Assembly (NCBI GenBank): GCA_002401635.1
Contig: NVTQ01000045.1
Coordinates: 7,117 to 16,415 of the forward strand
DNA: 9,299 nucleotides
Source of the DNA: Pseudomonadota bacterium
GTDB lineage: Bacteria > Pseudomonadota > Zetaproteobacteria > Mariprofundales > Mariprofundaceae
Reading direction: 5' to 3'
Below the pieces are notes generated by a model. The model did no database searches. It saw nothing but the letters and a program-made list of their open reading frames with translations, and was not told the DNA's origin. The number at the start of each line of letters is the position of its first letter. The first letter of the stretch is position 1. Of this stretch, positions 1-6,731 are shown in pieces. A program made the translations under genes and the position numbers.

Positions 1-181
1 TGACATCAATACCTGCATCCAGTGCTGCTTTTTTAATAGGGCTGGGTGTGAGCTTCATACCGCGCCCAGATTTTCGATCTGGCTGGGACACGACTCCCAC
101 CACATCCATATCAGGATGTTCTAATAATGTCTGTAAACATGGCACAGAAAAGCCTGGTGTTGCAGCAAAAACAATACGCAT
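1..181 (-). CDS. fmt: Methionyl-tRNA formyltransferase, N-terminal part (cut by window edge)
   Basis: Transfers a formyl group from 10-formyl-tetrahydrofolate to the amino group of Met on initiator tRNA in the cytoplasm. Only the first 60 codons are in the window. They read MRIVFAATPGFSVPCL at the start, then QPDRKSGRGMKLTPSPIKKAA, which matches the Fmt N-terminal Rossmann half: the first beta strand with its FxGTP-like loop, and the QPDR-GRG-KL-PSPVK segment. The loop here reads FAATP where most relatives have FAGTP. Two ATG codons stand in tandem (184 and 181); I chose 181 because the GTGAG upstream is then about 6 bases away rather than 3, and because family members start MRIVF. def lies upstream with a gap of about 60 bases. 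Identification is by protein similarity and by the classical def-fmt pairing. Confidence 0.93.
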   Translation of the reverse strand, partial: MRIVFAATPGFSVPCLQTLLEHPDMDVVGVVSQPDRKSGRGMKLTPSPIKKAALDAGIDV

Positions 182-243
182 CATATACTCACTTTATCAC
201 TATTTAGCATAGGTCATTATCATGTGGCTGTTCAGATTTCTGG

Positions 244-792
244 TTATTTTTTATAAAACTTTATTAATTTCTTACGAATCATTTTACGCTTTAAAGGTGA
301 TAAATAATCAACAAATAGCTTACCATCCAAATGATCAAACTCATGTTGCAGTGCTACAGATTCAAAGCCTTCAAAATCCTTCTCATGCTGCTCGCCATTC
401 AAATCAAACCAACGTAAACGTACTGCCGCAGGACGCTCCACATCTTCATAAATCTCGGGCACCGATAAGCAGCCCTCTTCATAGGTTTGTTTTTCATCAC
501 TGCGCCATAAAAATTCTGGGTTAATCCAAACCTTTAAATTACGAACTGGCTCAATTTCTTTGCCCGTATCTTCATCTTCATAACGTCCACTGCGCCAATT
601 TGTATCAGTCACAGCTACCCGCAAAGACACACCAATCTGAGGTGCCGCCAAGCCCACCCCAGGCGCATCATACATGCTATCCGCCAGATCTTGCACCAAT
701 GCTTTTATTTCATCCGAGGTTGGATCTAACACTGCCTTTGCAGGCGTTTCCAACACTTTATCGGGATAAATCAATATTTCACGAATCGTCAT
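244..792 (-). CDS. def: Peptide deformylase
   Basis: Cytoplasmic metalloenzyme that removes the N-formyl group from nascent proteins, reversing the modification made by Fmt. The 182-residue protein has all three family motifs: GVGLAAPQIG (45-54), EGCLSVP (106-112) and QHEFDHLDG (149-157). Cys108, His150 and His154 are the expected metal ligands and Glu151 the catalytic acid. The usual HEIDH reads HEFDH here, a conservative change. A basic lysine-rich tail (168-182) follows the last motif. There is an insertion with acidic residues around 70-82 between motifs 1 and 2. The ATG at 792 overlaps the lysC stop as ATGA, so translation is probably coupled; only a weak purine-rich stretch precedes it. 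Length is typical for the family. Confidence 0.97.
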   Translation of the reverse strand: MTIREILIYPDKVLETPAKAVLDPTSDEIKALVQDLADSMYDAPGVGLAAPQIGVSLRVAVTDTNWRSGRYEDEDTGKEIEPVRNLKVWINPEFLWRSDEKQTYEEGCLSVPEIYEDVERPAAVRLRWFDLNGEQHEKDFEGFESVALQHEFDHLDGKLFVDYLSPLKRKMIRKKLIKFYKK

Positions 793-2009
793 TCTTCTTC
801 AGCATCCAACCCAAAAGCACTGTGCAACGAATGCACAGCCAACTCGACATATTTCTCTTCTAATACCACGGTCACTTTAATTTCACTGGTGGTAATCATC
901 TGAATATTGATATTTTCATTGGCCAATACATCAAACATCTTGCGAGCCACACCTGCATGTGAGCGCATGCCAACACCAATAATGGATACTTTTGCAACGG
1001 TATCATCACCCGTCACTTTTTCGGCTTTCATCTGAGTACACAAGCCTTCTAACAATGCCATCGTGGCAGCATAATCATTGCGAGGCACGGTAAAGGTCAT
1101 GTCCGTAAGCCCATGCTCACTAACATTCTGAACAATCACATCAACATTAATATCGGCATCGGCAACAGGCCCAAAAATGCGCGCTGCAATGCCAGGCTGA
1201 TCGGGAATACCTTTAATGGTGACTTTCGCCTCATCACGGTTATATGCAACCCCTGTTATTTCCGCTCTTTCCATACCTGTATCCTCACCATTGACCATTG
1301 TGCCAGCCACACCTTCAAAGCTCGAACGCAAATGAATCGGTATATTAAAACGCATCGCCAACTCCACACTGCGTGTTTGCAAAACCTTTGCACCCAACGA
1401 TGCAAACTCCAGCATTTCTTCATAACTAATTTCTTGCAACTTGGATGCCTGCGGCACAATGCGCGGGTCGGTGGTATAAATACCATTCACATCCGTATAA
1501 ATATTACAAACATCCGCGTTGACCGCAATTGCCAATGCCACAGCTGATGTATCAGAACCACCACGACCCAATGTAGTAATATTACCATGCTCATCAGAGC
1601 CTTGAAAACCAGTCACCACAGGCACTTCACCCGCTTGCATATGGCGAATCAAATGCTCACTTTCAACACCCTTGATACGCGCCCGAGCATGGCTACTATC
1701 GGTACGAAACCCTGCTTGCGAGCCACTATAAGAATAAGCAGGTACACCCAAATGATTCAGCTCTATCGCCAATAAAGCTGCGCTCACTTGCTCGCCTGTC
1801 GATACCAAGGCATCCATCTCTCTTGCTGGGGCTTTGCTATCAATCTCATTCGCCATCGCAATCAAACGATTGGTTTCACCACTCATAGCAGATACCACAA
1901 CGGCAACTTCATTGCCGCGTGCCATATCCTCTTGAATCAATTTCGCCGTCGCACGAATCCTATCCAATGAGCCGACAGATGTGCCGCCATATTTATGTAC
2001 AACACGCAC
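789..2009 (-). CDS. lysC: Aspartokinase (aspartate kinase) with two ACT domains
   Basis: Phosphorylates aspartate to aspartyl-4-phosphate, the first step towards lysine, threonine, methionine and diaminopimelate. The 406-residue protein has the amino acid kinase domain first: KYGGTSVGS (6-14), STGEQVSAAL (70-79), GRGGSDTSA (148-156), TDVNGIYTTDPR (172-183). Two ACT regulatory domains follow, at about 262-335 and 338-402, including QNVSEHGLTDMTF (294-306) and TTSEIKVTVV (373-382), the region that binds feedback effectors in relatives. It is a monofunctional enzyme without a homoserine dehydrogenase fusion, of the Bacillus/Corynebacterium/Pseudomonas length class. The start is GTG, overlapping the exbD stop as TAGTG, with AGGTG about 7 bases upstream. 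An internal ATG at 1274 with a strong ribosome binding site could yield a separate beta subunit (listed separately). Sensitivity to lysine or threonine cannot be read from the sequence alone. Confidence 0.97.
   Translation of the reverse strand: MRVVHKYGGTSVGSLDRIRATAKLIQEDMARGNEVAVVVSAMSGETNRLIAMANEIDSKAPAREMDALVSTGEQVSAALLAIELNHLGVPAYSYSGSQAGFRTDSSHARARIKGVESEHLIRHMQAGEVPVVTGFQGSDEHGNITTLGRGGSDTSAVALAIAVNADVCNIYTDVNGIYTTDPRIVPQASKLQEISYEEMLEFASLGAKVLQTRSVELAMRFNIPIHLRSSFEGVAGTMVNGEDTGMERAEITGVAYNRDEAKVTIKGIPDQPGIAARIFGPVADADINVDVIVQNVSEHGLTDMTFTVPRNDYAATMALLEGLCTQMKAEKVTGDDTVAKVSIIGVGMRSHAGVARKMFDVLANENINIQMITTSEIKVTVVLEEKYVELAVHSLHSAFGLDAEEE
792..1274 (-). other. Candidate internal start giving an aspartokinase beta (ACT-only) subunit
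   Basis: Inside lysC, Met246 (ATG at 1274-1272) is preceded by GGTGAGG (1289-1283) with a spacing of 8 bases, a better ribosome binding site than the one before the full-length GTG start. Initiation there would give a 161-residue protein beginning MERAEITGVAYNRDEAKV and made of both ACT domains. In Bacillus subtilis and Corynebacterium glutamicum, aspartokinase is an alpha2beta2 enzyme whose beta subunit is made from exactly such an in-frame internal start at the corresponding place, with a similar length. What is seen is the ATG, its spacing and the domain boundary; that it is used is inferred. The coordinates exclude the stop codon. Confidence 0.5.
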
Positions 2010-2419
2010 TATTTAGCACCTACAGAGACTGTCGCAATCGCCAATTTTCCCATACCCAATCCACGTACTGTATCCATCACATAAACCACACGTTTGTGGC
2101 GTGTTTCTGCATCAGCTCGCAAGACCACACGCATATTTGGATCACCTTTACTAATATTCAAGATACGACGACGAAGCGCACCATCTTGCACTGCTTCTTC
2201 CTGCACATATAACTGACCAGAAGCATCAATACTTACCAATACTTGCTCTACTTGTTTGTCTTGCGTGGCTGTTTTACTCGATGGCAATTCCAATTTCAAG
2301 CTGTCAGAGACAGTAAAACTCGTGGAAACCATGAAAAAGATTAACATCAAAAACACCACGTCCACCAATGGTGTCATTTCCACCATAAAGTCAGCGCGTT
2401 TACGCTCCCTTAATTTCAT
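2009..2419 (-). CDS. exbD: Biopolymer transport protein ExbD/TolR family
   Basis: Inner-membrane partner of ExbB. The pair uses the proton gradient to power TonB-type uptake or Tol-Pal-type envelope functions. The 136-residue protein has a short basic cytoplasmic start (MKLRERKRADF), one transmembrane segment at about 18-36 containing the conserved proton-linked Asp20 in PLVDVVFLMLIFF, then a periplasmic domain to the end (VSIDASGQLYV, VVLRADAETRHKRVVYVMD), as expected for ExbD/TolR. The ATG overlaps the exbB stop as ATGA, with an AAGGG about 9 bases upstream. Its own TAG stop overlaps the GTG of lysC by one base. No tonB, tolA, tolB or pal lies nearby, so the choice between ExbD and TolR is not settled; the comEC-exbB-exbD order favours the ExbD name. 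Confidence 0.93.
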   Translation of the reverse strand: MKLRERKRADFMVEMTPLVDVVFLMLIFFMVSTSFTVSDSLKLELPSSKTATQDKQVEQVLVSIDASGQLYVQEEAVQDGALRRRILNISKGDPNMRVVLRADAETRHKRVVYVMDTVRGLGMGKLAIATVSVGAK

Positions 2420-3024
2420 TCACGATCACCCTTTAATAAATCCACAAAGCGTAAAGCATGCTCTTCAATTTCAATCACAAAGCGATTCACTTTGGCTTCA
2501 AACATGCGGTAAGCAACCAAAGCTGGAATGGCTACAGTTAAACCCGCAGCTGTTGTATTCAAGGCTTTCGAAATACCACCCGCCAATACATCGGCTTTGC
2601 CAACACCTTCAAGTGCAATCACTTGAAACACCTCAATCATACCAATCACCGTTCCCAACAAGCCCAACAAAGGAGAAATCGCTGCAATCACACCCAAAAC
2701 ACCAATATAACGGTCCAGATGTGCCACTTCTTGGCGACCAACTTCCTCTAAAACTTCTTTCATCACAGAGCGTTTGACACCACGGTTCTTCAATGATGAC
2801 CACAAAATGCGGTGCATGGCTGTATTGTTTTTCTCACACGCTGCAATCGCAGCATCCACCTGTCCCGCTCGCACATAACTTTCTATCTCTGCTACTTCTT
2901 TAATCGGTACAACAACCGAACGGCGTAGGCTCCAAGCACGTTCAAAAATCAACGTGACGGTGATAACAGAGAGAACAAGAAGCACATAAATAATAATGCC
3001 CCCTTGGGTGATAAATTCGTACAC
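2416..3024 (-). CDS. exbB: Biopolymer transport protein ExbB/TolQ family (MotA/TolQ/ExbB proton channel)
   Basis: Inner-membrane, channel-forming subunit that works with ExbD to convert proton flow into mechanical work on a TonB- or TolA-like partner. The 202-residue protein has the usual layout: transmembrane helix 1 at about 9-27, a large cytoplasmic loop (28-105), helix 2 at about 106-133 (YIGVLGVIAAISPLLGLLGT) and helix 3 at about 153-173 (KALNTTAAGLTVAIPALVAY), then a charged tail. The SPLLGLLGTVIGMI and ALNTTAAGL segments are hallmarks of the family. It starts with GTG at 3024, backed by a full AGGAGG 6 bases upstream, the strongest ribosome binding site in the window, which suggests independent translation rather than coupling to comEC. 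Protein length is in the usual range. Confidence 0.94.
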   Translation of the reverse strand: MYEFITQGGIIIYVLLVLSVITVTLIFERAWSLRRSVVVPIKEVAEIESYVRAGQVDAAIAACEKNNTAMHRILWSSLKNRGVKRSVMKEVLEEVGRQEVAHLDRYIGVLGVIAAISPLLGLLGTVIGMIEVFQVIALEGVGKADVLAGGISKALNTTAAGLTVAIPALVAYRMFEAKVNRFVIEIEEHALRFVDLLKGDRE

Positions 3025-3037
3025 GTACTGCCTCCTG

Positions 3038-3059
3038 ATTTAACGAACGGTGGTTAAAT
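3038..3059. promoter_or_regulatory. Inverted repeat next to the exbB ribosome binding site
   Basis: Seven-base perfect arms ATTTAAC (3038-3044) and GTTAAAT (3053-3059) are separated by 8 bases. On the minus strand the repeat ends one base before the AGGAGG of exbB. It could be an operator for a dimeric repressor, or a small mRNA hairpin next to the ribosome binding site. The arms are AT-rich, so the hairpin would be weak. No function is known. Confidence 0.3.
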
Positions 3060-3065
3060 GCCTAT

Positions 3066-3186
3066 GTAACTGTTCAGGTTGCTGCTGATTTGTTCGAGAC
3101 CAAGGCAAAAAAGCGCAACTTACACGTGTAAGTGAGCATTTTTCAACGCTGGGGTCGGATAAATCAGTGGTGAGCTGAATAGTTAC
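3066..3186. repeat. Palindromic MITE-like element between comEC and exbB
   Basis: The whole 121-base stretch is an imperfect inverted repeat. The ends match at 11 of 12 positions: GTAACTGTTCAG at 3066-3077 and, read on the other strand, GTAACTATTCAG at 3186-3175. Further in, both arms carry CTGATTT at the same distance from the end, then similar CGA-CC tracts and A-runs, and they meet in a perfect 16-base palindrome at 3118-3133. It holds no convincing gene. Such a structure fits a small non-autonomous mobile element or a chromosomal palindromic repeat; transcribed from either strand it would fold into one long hairpin. I see no clear target duplication at its borders. It fills nearly all of the only long gap inside the minus-strand gene run. 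Confidence 0.7.
3109..3143 (-). terminator. Possible weak transcription terminator or attenuator at the centre of the palindromic element
   Basis: The centre of the element is the perfect palindrome ACTTACACGTGTAAGT (3118-3133). It is flanked by GC-containing steps and then by a T-run on both strands: TTTTTT on the minus strand (just after the stem in the direction of comEC transcription) and TTTTT on the plus strand. This resembles a bidirectional intrinsic terminator, but 5-6 bases separate the perfect stem from the T-run and a perfect stem of this type has almost no loop. Partial termination between comEC and exbB is a reasonable guess. Confidence 0.3.
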
Positions 3187-3193
3187 CTGCGGA

Positions 3194-5590
3194 TTATAGG
3201 AACAAGTCCACCCACTGCAATGCAGCATCACGTTTTCTTTTTAATAATGGGTTAAATTGGCTTACCTTTCCATCTGCTAACGACCATACCACAGCACCAT
3301 TAGCCGTATTCCAAACATCACTACCAACATCCCTATACCGTTGCACCACATCATCTTTTGGAAAACCAAAATGATTATTCTTTCCTGTTTGCGCGATGAC
3401 AATGCTTGGTTGAACACGATGCACCAGACTTACCATACTCGAAGTTCGACTGCCATGATGCGGCATCAACATCAGTGTTTGCGGCTGTAATCCTGCCTCT
3501 CTTAGTAAAGATTTCTCCACAGATGCTTCCATATCTCCCGATAACAAAATGCGTTTACCGTCCGCCATTTCCAACGTGCAAACCAATGATGTGTTGTTAT
3601 CATTATCAGGTGCATAACCCTGTGGAGGCCATAAAACATGCACCTTTACTTGCCCCATAAGCAACACATCACCTTGCTTTAGCCAGCGCACCAAACCACC
3701 GTTGTCTTCCACACGTCGAACCACTTCCTGCATCACATCATATTTATGATTTGCAGGCACATCCGCCAACCACAACTCAGACACCCCACGCAGCGAATCC
3801 AACAAACGCGGCGCACCACCAGCATGATCGGACTGGGCATGGCTTAACATCAACACATCAATATGTGTTAATCCCAAAGCTCGCAAGCCCGACGCAACTG
3901 TTGTACCACCATTAAAGCGGCTATATTTTCGCCCTGGCACATCCACGACCAAGACATGCGCCGATTTATCAGGCAATACCTGAATCAAACTTGCGGCGGC
4001 ACCTTGCCCAACATCCCATGCAATGAAACGTGATGTTGTGGGTGCATATTCACCAACAACGCCATAACCATATAAAAGTAATGTTCCGCTTATCAGCAGC
4101 GTGGCGATTCTTTTTCGTTTGCGAAACCACAACAAAGCCGCAAAGAGCATGCCCAAGGCATAAAAAATACCCCACACAAGCGGTATATCAGGCAGCCAAA
4201 GATTGCCGCCAACCCAAGTGTGCATGTGCATCAATACAGCATTTCCCATATCAATACCGTAACCCGAAAAAGACATACATATCTCTGCCAACGATTGGCA
4301 ATGCAGTAATGCCAATATTTCACCCAGCAAAGCCCATGGCAAAACCCAACCTCCATACAATGGCACGAGCATCAAATTTGCAGGCAAACTCCAAACAGGT
4401 AAACGCCCAAACACATCAGCAATAAGTGGTAAGGTTGCCAGACCTGCAATCACACTCACCAGCATAAGACTTTTGAGATAACGCCAAAACTGATTCGTTT
4501 TGGGTTGACCGTTATGTTCAATGCGGTGGGCAAACAATAACAAAGCCAAACTTGCCACAAACGATAACCACAATGATATGGACAATACCGCTGCCGCATC
4601 CCATAAAAGAATCAACATCAACGCCAGTAACAACGTGTTCACAGGCTGATAACGCGCCCGCAACCACCAAGCCAAAGCCGCTGCTGCCAACATCAAAGCC
4701 GCTCGTTGGGTGGGTAAGGGCCAGCCCGCCAATGTTGCATAGGCTATCGCACACAAAACACCCACCGCCAAGCTACAATGACGCACTGGAAAGCGAACAA
4801 TCCATGCTTCACGGCGTGTTATAAACCACCAACATAACATCGCCCCCCAAGCCGCCACCATACCCACATGCAAGCCTGAAATAGCCAATAAATGCGCTGC
4901 GCCTGTTGCTGCAAAGGCTTCTTGAATAGATATAGGAATGGTATCTCGCTCCGCCAGTAGCAGTGCCTGCAATACACCGCGTTGTGCGGCATCTTTTGGT
5001 AAAACCGCCCGAATTTTGAAACGCCAATCATTTAACCATCCAGTTTTATAGTTCATCATCTCAATCGCACCACGAACACTGCCAATGAGTGCTATATGAC
5101 GATCAAAACAATAACCCTGATAATCAAAACCACCTGGATTCTGTCGGTTCTCTGGGGCTCGAAGTTTCACCGTTAAACGAACCCGTTGCCCAACCTGCGG
5201 TAATTGTTTTGCATGCCAAACATACACATCAATTTTGCCTGCCAACGATGCACCATCATCACGCTGAATATGCTTTAATCGCAACCGCGTTGCATTCGGG
5301 CTTAGGCGAACCGACTCAATATCTGCCTGCAATACAAGCTTATGCCCCACCCAACTGGCATCATAAAATACCTGCCGAGCATCATTAAGCAGCCAAGCCC
5401 CACCCCAAAGCAAACCAAGTATCGCCCACAAACAAAAAAGGCGATGCCAACGCATCGCCCAAACCACCAATAAAACACCCAATAATAACAAATCAAGCTG
5501 CCAAGACACCCCATCCACCCGCGCTGCTGCCAAACCCAATACCCATGCCAGTGTTGGCAATAAGAGTGGTATAACACGCAGATTCAGCAT
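3194..5590 (-). CDS. comEC: ComEC/Rec2 family DNA internalisation protein
   Basis: Inner-membrane channel through which single-stranded DNA enters the cytoplasm in natural transformation. The 798-residue protein has an N-terminal membrane part, an OB-fold-like region (about 85-175, ending in the typical NPGGFDYQGY), the Competence domain with ATGAAHLLAISGLHVG (229-243) and many transmembrane helices (about 245-515), and a C-terminal metallo-beta-lactamase-like domain: WDVGQGAA (525-532), LSHAQSDHAGG (582-592), DNDNNTSLV (662-670), LLSGDMEAS (682-690), MPHHGSRTS (709-717). The metal motif reads HxQxDH rather than the HxDxDH I expect for ComEC. I chose the ATG at 5590, which overlaps the ribD stop as TGATG; the TTG one codon earlier is less likely. 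All three parts are full length and the reading frame is open, so the gene appears intact. No other competence gene is in the window. Confidence 0.95.
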   Translation of the reverse strand: MLNLRVIPLLLPTLAWVLGLAAARVDGVSWQLDLLLLGVLLVVWAMRWHRLFCLWAILGLLWGGAWLLNDARQVFYDASWVGHKLVLQADIESVRLSPNATRLRLKHIQRDDGASLAGKIDVYVWHAKQLPQVGQRVRLTVKLRAPENRQNPGGFDYQGYCFDRHIALIGSVRGAIEMMNYKTGWLNDWRFKIRAVLPKDAAQRGVLQALLLAERDTIPISIQEAFAATGAAHLLAISGLHVGMVAAWGAMLCWWFITRREAWIVRFPVRHCSLAVGVLCAIAYATLAGWPLPTQRAALMLAAAALAWWLRARYQPVNTLLLALMLILLWDAAAVLSISLWLSFVASLALLLFAHRIEHNGQPKTNQFWRYLKSLMLVSVIAGLATLPLIADVFGRLPVWSLPANLMLVPLYGGWVLPWALLGEILALLHCQSLAEICMSFSGYGIDMGNAVLMHMHTWVGGNLWLPDIPLVWGIFYALGMLFAALLWFRKRKRIATLLISGTLLLYGYGVVGEYAPTTSRFIAWDVGQGAAASLIQVLPDKSAHVLVVDVPGRKYSRFNGGTTVASGLRALGLTHIDVLMLSHAQSDHAGGAPRLLDSLRGVSELWLADVPANHKYDVMQEVVRRVEDNGGLVRWLKQGDVLLMGQVKVHVLWPPQGYAPDNDNNTSLVCTLEMADGKRILLSGDMEASVEKSLLREAGLQPQTLMLMPHHGSRTSSMVSLVHRVQPSIVIAQTGKNNHFGFPKDDVVQRYRDVGSDVWNTANGAVVWSLADGKVSQFNPLLKRKRDAALQWVDLFL

Positions 5591-6699
5591 CAATTCATAG
5601 AAGGGTAAATAAGTTTCCCACGAATCATGATGTCATCACCCAACTTACGCCGCTGTATATCCTGCAAACGCACTGCATCCGCCATATAAGCAATGCCCAA
5701 ACCATGCCAAAAATTCACAGCATCCGTGCCACCAATCAGTAAAGGTGCTTGATAAAGCAGTAACTCATTGGCGTATTGCTGCTCCAAAAATGCCGCATGT
5801 AGTTTACCACCGCCTTCCAACATTACTTGCAAACAGCCATCTTCTGCCAAATGTTTCAGGGCCGCTTGCAAATTACACACTTCAATCACATCCATACCCG
5901 CAGCTTGCCACAATGCAGTATAGTCATTGTTAGCATCGTACACATACATGCGTGACCTAGCTTCGTTATTTAATAGTTTACAGGTAGAGAAAAATTCAGG
6001 TGTTTGTTTGGCAATCACCACCCTTAACGGATGCTCACCCTTTAAGCGTGCGTCACGCACCGTGAGCGAGGGATTATCATCTTTCAACGTACCAGCACCG
6101 ATCACAATCGCATCACTCACAGCTCGAATTTGGTGGGCATGTTTGCGTGCTTTTGCACCTGTAATCCATTGCGAATCGTGGTTACGTGTTGCCAGTTTTC
6201 CATCCAGCGAAATCGCTGCTTTGGCAATCACATAAGGCATGCCTGTTTTAACATAATGAAAGAATGCAACATTCAATGCATCCGCCTCGTCAGCCATCAC
6301 GCCGCCCAATACTTCAAATCCTTTATCTTTTAAAAACGCCGAGCCACCTGACATATGTGGATTCGGATCACTCGATGCAAATACCACACGTTTAATGCCT
6401 GCTTTTAATATAGCTTCTGTACAAGGCGGTGTCCGACCATGCCCTGCACATGGTTCGAGGCTCACATAAATCGTACCATCCAAAGCTTGCTTACCCGCAG
6501 CTTGCAAAGCATTCACTTCGGCATGCGCCTCACCTGCTTTGTGATGCCAACCTTCCCCAACAATTTTACCATCATGCACAACCACCGCACCCACACGCGG
6601 ATTCGGATGCGTACAAGCCACACCTTTTTTCGCGAGTGCAATCGCACGCTTCATATACAATAAATCTACTGCGGCTGGCTGTGATGCTACATCACCCAT
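5590..6699 (-). CDS. ribD: Bifunctional riboflavin biosynthesis deaminase/reductase RibD
   Basis: Carries out two consecutive cytoplasmic steps of riboflavin synthesis: deamination of the pyrimidinone product of GTP cyclohydrolase II, then NADPH-dependent reduction of its ribosyl side chain. The 369-residue protein has the cytidine-deaminase-like domain first (about 12-150), with zinc ligands in HAEVNAL (His59, catalytic Glu61) and in EPCAGHGRTPPC (Cys84, Cys93). The reductase domain follows (about 153-366), with AISLDGKLA (162-170), GAGTLKDDNPSLTVR (201-215) and LEGGGKLHAAF (294-304). The start is ATG at 6699, with two purine-rich stretches upstream, AAGGAG and GAGG, the nearer one 6 bases away; an in-frame stop just above excludes a longer protein. 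It is first in the minus-strand run. ribE, ribBA and ribH are not next to it, and no FMN riboswitch is visible upstream. Confidence 0.97.
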   Translation of the reverse strand: MGDVASQPAAVDLLYMKRAIALAKKGVACTHPNPRVGAVVVHDGKIVGEGWHHKAGEAHAEVNALQAAGKQALDGTIYVSLEPCAGHGRTPPCTEAILKAGIKRVVFASSDPNPHMSGGSAFLKDKGFEVLGGVMADEADALNVAFFHYVKTGMPYVIAKAAISLDGKLATRNHDSQWITGAKARKHAHQIRAVSDAIVIGAGTLKDDNPSLTVRDARLKGEHPLRVVIAKQTPEFFSTCKLLNNEARSRMYVYDANNDYTALWQAAGMDVIEVCNLQAALKHLAEDGCLQVMLEGGGKLHAAFLEQQYANELLLYQAPLLIGGTDAVNFWHGLGIAYMADAVRLQDIQRRKLGDDIMIRGKLIYPSMN

Positions 6700-6731
6700 G
6701 ATATTCCTCTCTCCTTAATCCTTAGGCTCAT
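6687..6731 (-). other. Short upstream reading frame overlapping the ribD start
   Basis: On the minus strand, ATAGGAG followed six bases later by ATG (6731-6729) opens a 14-codon frame, MSLRIKERGISWVM, that ends with TAG at 6687, a few codons inside ribD. The ribosome binding site is good, and ribosomes on this frame would run through the ribD initiation region. It may be a leader peptide that couples or dampens ribD translation, or it may be chance. No amino acid bias suggests attenuation. Confidence 0.25.

Noticed and set aside
2256..2777. Long plus-strand frame of 173 codons
   Set aside because: Antisense to exbB and exbD, both of which have clear conserved motifs.
3040..3231. Minus-strand frame of 63 codons between comEC and exbB
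   Set aside because: It lies mostly in the palindromic element and overlaps the end of comEC; composition and lack of motifs point to chance.
5591..5593. TTG start for comEC
   Set aside because: The next codon is ATG and forms the TGATG overlap with the ribD stop, which is the more usual arrangement.
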